The notes beneath the pieces are model-generated. The model had not been told where the DNA came from, ran no database searches, and saw nothing but the letters and a program-made list of their open reading frames with translations. Of a DNA stretch of 5,078 nt, positions 1 to 5,078 are shown piece by piece. The position numbers were made by a program, and so were the translations under genes. The stretch covers positions 1,396 to 6,473 of the forward strand of contig JAHZHB010000017.1 in NCBI GenBank assembly GCA_019420465.1. Reading direction: 5' to 3'. This stretch comes from Lachnospiraceae bacterium (GTDB lineage Bacteria; Bacillota; Clostridia; Lachnospirales; Lachnospiraceae). Each line of letters starts with the position of its first letter. Within the stretch, counting starts at the first letter, position 1.

Positions 1-961
1 ATGTATACGACTGGGAGCTGATTTTTATTTTGACCATCAGCTGACGGATCTTCTGTTTGAAAATAACATGCTGAAGGCTGTCGAGATCAACCATGCGCAG
101 TGGATCGATACACAGGTGCTTGTCATGGCGATCGGTCACAGTGCCAGGGATACCTTCTTTATGCTCCATGACCGGGGAATCCGCATGGAGGCAAAGGCCT
201 TTGCCATAGGTGTGCGTATCGAACATCCGCAGGAAATGATCAATCTGTCACAGTACGGCAGTGCTGATGCCGGTGATCTGGGCCCTGCCAGCTATAAACT
301 GACCCATACAACGGCCAGAGGACGCGGGATCTATTCCTTCTGTATGTGTCCGGGTGGCTACGTTGTCAACGCATCTTCAGAAGAGGGCCGTCTGGCGGTA
401 AACGGTATGAGCTACCATGCCAGGGCATCCCGAAATGCCAACAGTGCCATGGTCGTAACAGTCCAGCCAGAAGACTATGCTACGATCGCCGATGCGGATA
501 TCCCTGCAGCATTAAAAGGGGTGGATTTTCAGAGGCAGCTTGAGGCAAAAGCGTTTGACTGCTGTGAGGGCAGGATCCCGATACAGCTGTTTGGTGACTT
601 CTGTGAGGGGAAAAAGAGTACCAGCCCCGGAGAGATCCTGCCGTGTACCAAAGGGGAGTTTGCCTACAGTGATCTGCATACATTTCTTCCGCCCTATGTC
701 TGCGAAGCCCTGACCGAGGGAATCCAGGCTTTTGGCCATAAAATCCGCGGATTTGACAGACCGGACTGTCTGCTGGACGGTCTGGAAAGCAGGACATCCT
801 CTCCGGTGCGTATGCCAAGAGATGAGCAGTACGAAAGCAATATAGCCGGTGTTTACCCCTGCGGAGAGGGCGCAGGATATGCCGGAGGCATCACTTCTGC
901 TGCTATGGACGGTATCCGTGTTGCCGAAGCTATTGCTAAAAAATATATGAAAATAAAGTGA
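1..961 (+). CDS. FAD-dependent dehydrogenase-like protein, COG2509 type (3' part; 5' end outside window)
   Basis: This is the C-terminal part of a flavoprotein. The frame is open from base 2 with no stop, giving 319 visible residues before TGA at 959-961. The methionine at 68 is internal, because coding sequence continues upstream of it without a break. Near visible residues 39-51 is the motif VLVMAIGHSARDT, typical of the uncharacterised FAD-dependent dehydrogenases of COG2509 (the NAD(P)/FAD oxidoreductase superfamily). The C-terminus (visible residues 283-319) carries GVYPCGEGAGYAGG followed by ITSAAMDGIRVAEAI, the usual last FAD-contacting loop and helix of this fold. The N-terminal GxGxxG dinucleotide-binding motif should lie upstream, out of view. 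Full-length relatives are roughly 500 residues, so over a third is missing. Substrate and pathway are unknown, and it is probably a soluble cytoplasmic enzyme. It lies 99 bases before radC and is probably a separate transcription unit, though no clear terminator separates them. Family placement is fairly sure; function is not. Confidence 0.88.
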   Translation, partial: CIRLGADFYFDHQLTDLLFENNMLKAVEINHAQWIDTQVLVMAIGHSARDTFFMLHDRGIRMEAKAFAIGVRIEHPQEMINLSQYGSADAGDLGPASYKLTHTTARGRGIYSFCMCPGGYVVNASSEEGRLAVNGMSYHARASRNANSAMVVTVQPEDYATIADADIPAALKGVDFQRQLEAKAFDCCEGRIPIQLFGDFCEGKKSTSPGEILPCTKGEFAYSDLHTFLPPYVCEALTEGIQAFGHKIRGFDRPDCLLDGLESRTSSPVRMPRDEQYESNIAGVYPCGEGAGYAGGITSAAMDGIRVAEAIAKKYMKIK

Positions 962-986
962 AATTATATACTTTGATTTTTTTCTG

Positions 987-995
987 TGCTAAAAT
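987..995 (+). promoter_or_regulatory. Possible extended -10 promoter element upstream of radC-mreBCD-PBP2
   Basis: In the only intergenic gap, TGCTAAAAT matches the extended -10 form TGnTATAAT with one mismatch. No good -35 hexamer lies 16-18 bases upstream (the best-placed sequence is TATACT at 967-972). A TTGATT at 973-978 is too close for this -10, but sits 16 bases from a weaker TATAGG at 995-1000. The region is AT-rich compared with the genes on both sides. If real, transcription would start near 1002-1005, leaving a leader of about 56-60 bases before radC, and this would be the promoter for the whole downstream cluster. The call rests on motif inspection only. Confidence 0.4.
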
Positions 996-1050
996 ATAGG
1001 GTAATTTTTGATCTGTTTCCTGCCGTTTTTGTCGAAGAGAGGGTGTGGAT

Positions 1051-1055
1051 GGAGG
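1051..1055 (+). promoter_or_regulatory. Ribosome binding site of radC
   Basis: GGAGG lies 5 bases before ATG 1061 and decides the start. Two upstream in-frame ATGs are less likely. The one at 986 overlaps the possible promoter and has no purine-rich site before it. The one at 1049 overlaps this site and would use the weaker GAGAGGG at 1037-1043. Confidence 0.7.
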
Positions 1056-1060
1056 TCAAT

Positions 1061-1762
1061 ATGAATCAAAAAAACACACTGCAATGTATGCCGGAGTATG
1101 ACAGACCCTATGAAAAATGTCAGCTCTACGGTCCGGAAAAGCTGCAGGATCATGAGCTTCTGGCCGTGATTTTGCGTACCGGTACGGTGGGCTGTAATGT
1201 CCTTGATACCTCCAGGGAGATCTTAAACAGGGCCAGAGGGACACACGGGCTTCTGGCCCTGCATCAGCTGTCAGAAAAGGAGCTTCTGGAAATCCCCGGT
1301 GTCGGAAAGGTCAAAGCCACACAGCTGCGCTGCTTAAGTGAACTGTGCAAGCGTCTGGCCGCACTTCCGTCTGCGGATACATGCGAGCTCAATCATCCGA
1401 AGATCATCGCCGCGCGCTATATGGAGCGGCTGCGCCATGAAAAGCAGGAGCTGATCTATCTGCTGATGCTCGACAAGAAAAACCATCTGCTGGGAGAGCG
1501 GTGTATCTCCCGCGGCAGTGTAGATGCTTCGGTGATCACCCCCAGGGAGATCATGATCGCTGCTCTGCAGCAGCAGGCAGTCAATCTCGTCCTTCTGCAC
1601 AATCATCCCAGCGGAAATCCGACACCCAGTCAGGCGGATATGTATCTGACCGAGCGCATCCGGCAGGCAGCAGAGCTCATAGGGCTTTCGCTTCTGGATC
1701 ACATCGTGATCGGTGACAGGGTCTATTACAGCTTTGCAGAACATGAATTGCCCGATACATAG
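1061..1762 (+). CDS. radC: RadC family JAB/MPN-domain protein (UPF0758)
   Basis: A 233-residue protein, matching the usual length of about 225-230 for RadC. Residues about 11-42 hold the conserved N-terminal block (RPYEKCQLYGPEKL, then ELLAVILRTGT). Residues about 71-98 form a helix-hairpin-helix DNA-binding motif (LLEIPGVGKVKATQL). The C-terminal half is a JAB1/MPN/Mov34 metalloprotease-like domain with JAMM metal ligands His180 and His182 in HNHPSGNPTPSQAD, Asp193, and probably Glu130. The RGSVDAS and TPREI segments (about 151-164) are also typical. All expected ligands are present, so the domain should bind zinc. Despite its name, a DNA-repair role for RadC has not held up, and its biochemical function is unsettled; in Bacillus it also lies just upstream of mreBCD. 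The protein is cytoplasmic. The gene is followed after 28 bases by the mreB-like gene, so the two are probably cotranscribed. The start at 1061 is favoured by its ribosome binding site and by family length. A start at 1049 would add only four residues. Confidence 0.95.
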   Translation: MNQKNTLQCMPEYDRPYEKCQLYGPEKLQDHELLAVILRTGTVGCNVLDTSREILNRARGTHGLLALHQLSEKELLEIPGVGKVKATQLRCLSELCKRLAALPSADTCELNHPKIIAARYMERLRHEKQELIYLLMLDKKNHLLGERCISRGSVDASVITPREIMIAALQQQAVNLVLLHNHPSGNPTPSQADMYLTERIRQAAELIGLSLLDHIVIGDRVYYSFAEHELPDT

Positions 1763-1778
1763 CAGTTTATCAGTATAT

Positions 1779-1784
1779 AAGGGG
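1779..1784 (+). promoter_or_regulatory. Ribosome binding site of the mreB-like gene
   Basis: AAGGGG lies 6 bases before ATG 1791. It supports this start over the in-frame ATG at 1713, which would overlap radC by 50 bases and add 26 residues with no counterpart in MreB proteins. The residue at 1791 begins directly before the first actin-fold strand (FGIDPGS). Confidence 0.7.
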
Positions 1785-1790
1785 TTATCT

Positions 1791-2813
1791 ATGTTTCAGA
1801 AACAACGTTTTGGTATCGATCCCGGCAGTGATCTGATCAAAATCTACAATGCCAGGAAAAATACTTTGCTCAAAGAAAAGAATATGGTCGCTGTCAGAAA
1901 TGAGGACGACTATCTGGCGGTAGGCAATGATGCGTATGAAATGTACGAAAAAAATCCGAAGAATGTTGATGTGATCATCCCGATGACAGAGGGTATGATC
2001 GCAGATATCAACAGTCTTGAGGTGATTTTGTATTCTTTACTTCGCAAATCCTCACCGCATCTGTCCAAAAGTGCCGCACTGTATTTTGCGGTACCTACGG
2101 ATATGACACAGATTGAAAAACGTGCGTACTATATGCTGACAGGAAACGGAGCGTTTCGTAATACTTCCGTATATCTTGTCAACCGTCCGATCGCCGATGC
2201 CATAGCACTCGGTATTTCTGTTAAGAACACAAAAGGCGATATGATCGTCAATATCGGTGCACAGAGCACGGAGATCTCTGTCATCGCAAACAGCCGTGTG
2301 ATCCTGACCCGTGTATGTCCCTTTGGCGGTTTTACGATCGACAGCGAGATCATTAACTGCGTGCGCCGTTACCATCAGCTTTTTATCGGTATGCGCACGG
2401 CCAACCGTCTGAAGCTGTCCATGGCCAATATGGAGACCGAAAAAAAAGAAGCCCGTAAAGTCATGGGTATCAGTTCGGTTACCGGCCTTCCAAAAGAGGG
2501 CGCTATTGCAAGTGAGGTGGTCAACAGGGCAGTACTGGATGTCGCAGAGCAGATCTGTGAAGCTATCCGCAGTGTGCTCGAAAGGACACCGCCTCAGGTG
2601 CGGGGCGTGATCCGCCAGAATGGTTTTTATCTTCTGGGCGGTACATCCGCGCTGACCGGGATAGACAGATACCTGGCTGAACAGCTGGAATATCCGGTAC
2701 TTCTTTCCAGGTTTACAGACGAGGGTACTATTCATGGTCTGCAGGAGATCATAGCCTCCAAAGATCTGACCAGACAGTGGGCATATCCCGCCGATGGTAA
2801 AAAGAAAGCATAA
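1791..2813 (+). CDS. mreB: MreB-like rod-shape actin homologue, divergent in its nucleotide-binding motifs
   Basis: A 340-residue actin-fold (MreB/Mbl) protein of normal family length. In the elongasome, MreB forms membrane-associated filaments on the cytoplasmic face that guide lateral-wall synthesis together with MreC, MreD, RodA and PBP2. Recognisable blocks are the phosphate-1 strand GIDPGSDLIKIY (8-19), VGNDAYEMYEKNPKNV (44-59), PMTEGMIADI (64-73), FAVPTDMTQIEKRA (99-112), the phosphate-2 block NIGAQSTEISVI (154-165), FIGMRTANRLK (198-208), a TGLPK segment, VLERTPPQV, and LLGGTSALTGIDRYLAEQ (281-298). Key positions differ from classical MreB: DLGT is DPGS, the catalytic-Glu motif EEP is NRP (131-133), DIGGGTTE is NIGAQSTE, and TGGGA is LGGTS. 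The hydrophobic loop used for membrane contact is replaced by a polar stretch near 86-95. Identity as an MreB homologue is firm from motifs and from mreC and mreD immediately downstream. Normal ATPase activity is doubtful. It could be a lineage paralogue, with a classical MreB elsewhere in the genome. mreC starts 17 bases downstream. Confidence 0.92.
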   Translation: MFQKQRFGIDPGSDLIKIYNARKNTLLKEKNMVAVRNEDDYLAVGNDAYEMYEKNPKNVDVIIPMTEGMIADINSLEVILYSLLRKSSPHLSKSAALYFAVPTDMTQIEKRAYYMLTGNGAFRNTSVYLVNRPIADAIALGISVKNTKGDMIVNIGAQSTEISVIANSRVILTRVCPFGGFTIDSEIINCVRRYHQLFIGMRTANRLKLSMANMETEKKEARKVMGISSVTGLPKEGAIASEVVNRAVLDVAEQICEAIRSVLERTPPQVRGVIRQNGFYLLGGTSALTGIDRYLAEQLEYPVLLSRFTDEGTIHGLQEIIASKDLTRQWAYPADGKKKA

Positions 2814-2820
2814 TATTAGC

Positions 2821-2824
2821 GGAG
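2821..2824 (+). promoter_or_regulatory. Ribosome binding site of mreC
   Basis: GGAG lies 6 bases before ATG 2831, within the 17-base gap after the mreB-like stop codon. This supports the start chosen and leaves no room for a separate promoter. Confidence 0.6.
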
Positions 2825-2830
2825 TATGGC

Positions 2831-3715
2831 ATGAAAAGAAAGAAAAAGAAAGCATCTTTAAAAAGTAAACATTTACTGATCATCATGACAATAGTGTGTG
2901 TCGGGATGATCGTTTTCGGACTTTCCCGTTTTTCCACTCTGGGACCGATCCATTCGGCTGCCGGCTATCTGGTCGCTCCTTTCCAGAAGGGAATGAGTAC
3001 CGTTGGCAAGCTCGTTCACGGCACAACCCTTGATTTTGGGGATGCCAAGGCACTCAGCGAGGAAAACAAAGCCTTACAGGAAAAAGTCAATACACTGACG
3101 GAGCAGAACAATCAGCTTCTGCAGGACCAGGACAAACTGGAGCGTCTTCAGAAGCTCTATGTGCTGGATGCGGAGTATTCCGAGTATGATAAAGTGGCTG
3201 CTTCTGTTATTTCCAAAGATCCCGGCAACTGGTACAGCACGTTTACGATCGATCGCGGTACCGATGACGGTGTGACAGTGGACATGAATGTGATCGCGGA
3301 TGGCGGTCTGGTCGGTATCGTGACAGAGACAGGATCCGACTGGGCTACGGTGCGTTCCATCATCGACGATTCAAGCAATGTCAGTGCGATGTGTTCCTCT
3401 ACACTGGACACCTGTCTGGTCACCGGAGATCTGACACTGATGGATGAGGGAAAGCTGCAGTTTATCCAGTTAAATGACAAGGACGATGTGATCTCTGTCG
3501 GAGAAAAGATCGTCACCTCCAATATCAGTGACAAGTTTTTAAAAGGTATTCTGATCGGCTATATCAGCGACATTTCTACAGATGCCAACAATCTGACGAA
3601 AAGCGGTTATCTTGTACCGGTCGTGGATTTTGCACATTTGCAGGAAGTTCTGGTGATCAAAGCGGTAAAACAGACCGGAAAGGACGACAATGCGAAAACT
3701 GATAACGCTTCTTGA
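2831..3715 (+). CDS. mreC: Rod shape-determining protein MreC
   Basis: A 294-residue bitopic membrane protein, close to the usual MreC length. The short cytoplasmic N-terminus is very basic (KRKKKK at 2-7). One membrane segment spans about residues 15-31. A coiled coil follows at about 72-112, with heptad-like Leu, Asn and Glu spacing, which in the family drives dimerisation. The extracytoplasmic double beta-barrel domain runs from about 122 to 279 and has the typical entry KDPGNWYSTFTIDRG (129-143), then GGLVGIV (158-164), the NVSAM strand, and a second repeat ending in LVPVVDFAHLQEVLVI. The tail after about 280 is polar and probably disordered. MreC lies outside the membrane, bridges MreB/MreD to PBP2 and activates the transpeptidase. 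An unusual detail is a Cys188-Cys195 pair in the extracytoplasmic domain. The last 26 bases overlap mreD, suggesting translational coupling. Confidence 0.95.
   Translation: MKRKKKKASLKSKHLLIIMTIVCVGMIVFGLSRFSTLGPIHSAAGYLVAPFQKGMSTVGKLVHGTTLDFGDAKALSEENKALQEKVNTLTEQNNQLLQDQDKLERLQKLYVLDAEYSEYDKVAASVISKDPGNWYSTFTIDRGTDDGVTVDMNVIADGGLVGIVTETGSDWATVRSIIDDSSNVSAMCSSTLDTCLVTGDLTLMDEGKLQFIQLNDKDDVISVGEKIVTSNISDKFLKGILIGYISDISTDANNLTKSGYLVPVVDFAHLQEVLVIKAVKQTGKDDNAKTDNAS
3677..3684 (+). promoter_or_regulatory. Ribosome binding site of mreD, inside mreC
   Basis: GGAAAGGA lies 5 bases before ATG 3690. It supports a start that overlaps the end of mreC by 26 bases. The alternative in-frame ATG at 3717 would lie just past the mreC stop, but it has only a weak GAG directly before it and would cut into the first membrane helix. 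Confidence 0.65.
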
Positions 3716-4214
3716 GATGTTTATACTGTTTCTTCTGCAGACGACCTTTTTTCCCAGACTGACTTTTCTGTCAGTCGTACCGAATCTTCTGCTGATACTG
3801 ACTGTGACACACGGCTTTGTAAACGGAAAGAAGAGCGGACTACTGACAGGATTTTTCTGCGGACTGCTGATCGATATCTTCTACAGCAATCTGTTTGGCT
3901 TTTACAGTCTGGTCTATATGTATATCGGGTATATGAACGGCCTGTTATACAATATTTATTATGATGATGACGTCAAGGTTCCCATGGTGCTCGTCGCTGT
4001 GAGTGATCTGGTCTATGGCTGCCTGATCTGGGGGACACAGTTTCTTCTGCGCGGCCGTATCCACTTTTTTTACTACCTCAATCACATCATCATCCCGGAG
4101 GTTGTACTGACAACACTGATGACACTTTTGCTGTACAGGATTCTGTATACACTGAGTCGCAGATTCTCTGACAGCAGGGAAGGAGACAGAGACCTGCCTT
4201 GGTTAGGAAAATAA
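3690..4214 (+). CDS. mreD: Rod shape-determining protein MreD
   Basis: A 174-residue polytopic membrane protein, within the usual MreD range of about 160-180. Hydrophobic segments lie near residues 5-21, 28-42, 48-65, 68-90, 97-119 and 127-155, giving five or six transmembrane helices. The family signature is present in GLLTGFFCGLLIDIFY (about 50-65) followed by LFGFYSL: the glycine-rich helix with an Asp, then a conserved Gly-aromatic turn. The N-terminal helix has the usual FLLQTTFFP pattern. MreD binds MreC and is part of the elongasome, but its own activity is unknown. The charged C-terminal tail (SRRFSDSREGDRD) is probably cytoplasmic. The end of the gene contains the ribosome binding site and probable start codon of the next gene, so PBP2 translation is likely coupled to mreD. 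Order and overlap with mreC confirm the assignment. Confidence 0.93.
   Translation: MRKLITLLEMFILFLLQTTFFPRLTFLSVVPNLLLILTVTHGFVNGKKSGLLTGFFCGLLIDIFYSNLFGFYSLVYMYIGYMNGLLYNIYYDDDVKVPMVLVAVSDLVYGCLIWGTQFLLRGRIHFFYYLNHIIIPEVVLTTLMTLLLYRILYTLSRRFSDSREGDRDLPWLGK
4180..4185 (+). promoter_or_regulatory. Distant ribosome binding site for the PBP2 gene, inside mreD
   Basis: AAGGAG lies within the run AGGGAAGGAG, 13 bases before the TTG at 4199, longer than the usual 5-9. No other good purine-rich site lies near any candidate start of the PBP2 frame. Efficient initiation may rely on ribosomes ending mreD translation 13-15 bases past the start codon. Confidence 0.45.
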
Positions 4215-5078
4215 AGCAATTACTGAAAAAAAACATACTGAAAAGAAGCACCATCCTTGGCATCCTGTTTGCAGGTATGGTGGTTGTTCTGCTTTCACGT
4301 ATTTATGATCTGCAGATCATCCACGGAGAAGATTATGCCAATGATTTTTCCATAATTACGACAAAGGAACGCGCGATCAAAAGCACCCGCGGCAATATTT
4401 TTGACAGAAACGGCAATGTGCTGGCCTACAATGAGCTGACACATTCTGTCACGCTCGAAGACAACGGCAGCTATCCGAGCACGCGTGTCAAAAATCTGTC
4501 CATGAACAGTGAGATCTATCATCTGATCCAGCTGATCGAGAGCAAGGGTGACAGCGTAGATACCAACTTCCATATCGTATTAAATGAGCACAATATGTAC
4601 GCCTATGATGTGACAGGAACTTCACTTTTGCGTTTTCTGGCCGATGTCTACGGTTACAATACGATCGATAAGCTGTCCGAGACAGAAAAGGCCACTTCAG
4701 CCGAAGACCTGATGGATCTTCTGACTTCTGACCGCAAATATTTCCTGCTCACACCCCAAAATCCGGAAAAAGGAAAAACGGACAGTGTTTACACTGAGGA
4801 AGAGCTGGCAACCTACGATCTGCCGCAGGAGTTTACAAAAGAGGAGATGTTAAAGATCGTCACCATCCGCTATCAGCTGCATACGACCAGTTACCGTCGG
4901 TATCTGCCCGTGACCGTTGCTTCCGGTGTATCTGACGAGACTATGGCACTTGTCATGGAACATCAGGCTGAACTGCAGGGTGTGGATGTTGTCGATGATT
5001 ACAAGCGTGTCTACAATGACAGCGTTTACTTCGCCGCACTCCTTGGCTATACCGGCAAGGCTTCCACCGAAGAGCTTG
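4199..5078 (+). CDS. mrdA: Penicillin-binding protein 2, class B transpeptidase (5' part; 3' end outside window)
   Basis: The frame is open from 4172 to the right edge, giving 293 residues from TTG 4199. The N-terminus is basic (RKIKQLLKKNILKR, 3-16), followed by one membrane helix (about 17-36), as expected for a class B PBP anchored in the membrane with its bulk outside. The signature STRGNIFDRNGNVLAYN (62-78) opens the PBP dimer/pedestal domain (PF03717-like) and is typical of PBP2. Later come VSGTSLLRF-like and YGYNTI segments, the IRYQL block, VASGVSDETMALVME, and YFAALLGYTGK near the edge. The catalytic domain with SxxK, SxN and KTG lies beyond the window. The protein crosslinks peptidoglycan during elongation and partners with RodA and MreC. 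The start is uncertain: the first ATG (4277, Met27) would remove the basic region and most of the membrane helix, so TTG 4199, overlapping mreD by 16 bases, is preferred. Product assignment is strong from the RGNIFDRNG motif and the mreBCD context. Confidence 0.92.
   Translation, partial: MVRKIKQLLKKNILKRSTILGILFAGMVVVLLSRIYDLQIIHGEDYANDFSIITTKERAIKSTRGNIFDRNGNVLAYNELTHSVTLEDNGSYPSTRVKNLSMNSEIYHLIQLIESKGDSVDTNFHIVLNEHNMYAYDVTGTSLLRFLADVYGYNTIDKLSETEKATSAEDLMDLLTSDRKYFLLTPQNPEKGKTDSVYTEEELATYDLPQEFTKEEMLKIVTIRYQLHTTSYRRYLPVTVASGVSDETMALVMEHQAELQGVDVVDDYKRVYNDSVYFAALLGYTGKASTEEL

Noticed and set aside
954..985. AAAGT...ACTTT inverted repeat followed by a T run after the flavoprotein stop, as a possible terminator
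   Set aside because: The stem has only five mostly A-T pairs with a 10-base loop. That is too weak to call a rho-independent terminator.
986..1060. Longer RadC starting at ATG 986
   Set aside because: The start would lie inside the possible promoter with no ribosome binding site, and the extra 25 residues do not resemble RadC N-termini.
1334..1744. Minus-strand open frame opposite radC, and others at 480-818, 3157-3534 and 4295-4573
   Set aside because: All lie wholly inside well-identified + strand genes and show no family motifs.
1748..1781. Possible internal promoter before the mreB-like gene (TTGCCC ... TATATA)
   Set aside because: The spacing is about 20 bases and the hexamers are poor; the AT-rich stretch is short and overlaps the ribosome binding site.
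1713..1790. Longer MreB-like protein starting at ATG 1713 within radC
   Set aside because: No ribosome binding site, and the 26 added residues precede the normal beginning of the actin fold.
2052..2855. Long minus-strand open frame (267 codons) opposite the mreB-like gene
   Set aside because: The translation is rich in Cys and His with no recognisable domain, it lies antisense to a clear conserved gene, and it has no support of its own. It is a codon-usage shadow.

Overview
The window is a stretch of ordinary chromosome from a Gram-positive anaerobe of the Clostridia, most likely a Lachnospiraceae-type gut bacterium. This rests on the radC-mreB-mreC-mreD-PBP2 gene order, on GGAGG-type ribosome binding sites, on roughly even base composition, and on the style of the MreB-like and PBP2 proteins. 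The genus is not assigned. All genes lie on the + strand, tightly packed, with no mobile element, CRISPR array, tRNA or rRNA seen.

Layout: (1) 1-961 is the 3' part of a gene for an FAD-dependent dehydrogenase-like protein (COG2509 type), cut by the left edge. (2) 962-1060 is the only real intergenic gap. It holds a possible extended -10 promoter and the radC ribosome binding site. (3) radC runs 1061-1762. (4) A divergent mreB runs 1791-2813. (5) mreC runs 2831-3715. (6) mreD runs 3690-4214 and overlaps mreC by 26 bases. (7) The 5' part of a class B penicillin-binding protein 2 gene begins, most probably at a TTG codon at 4199 inside the end of mreD, and runs off the right edge.

The four genes from 1791 onward form the classic elongasome (rod-complex) set: a cytoskeletal actin homologue, its membrane-anchored extracytoplasmic partner MreC, the polytopic membrane protein MreD, and the transpeptidase that crosslinks lateral-wall peptidoglycan. 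radC sits just upstream, as it does in Bacillus. Gaps of 28 and 17 bases, then two overlaps, suggest one transcript with translational coupling, possibly started from the promoter-like site at 987-995.

The most notable point is that the MreB homologue lacks several nucleotide-handling residues that are nearly invariant in classical MreB: the Glu of the EEP motif, the Asp and two glycines of DIGGGTTE, and the GGG of the C-terminal loop. It may be an ATPase-deficient or strongly altered filament protein. No wholly new system was found.
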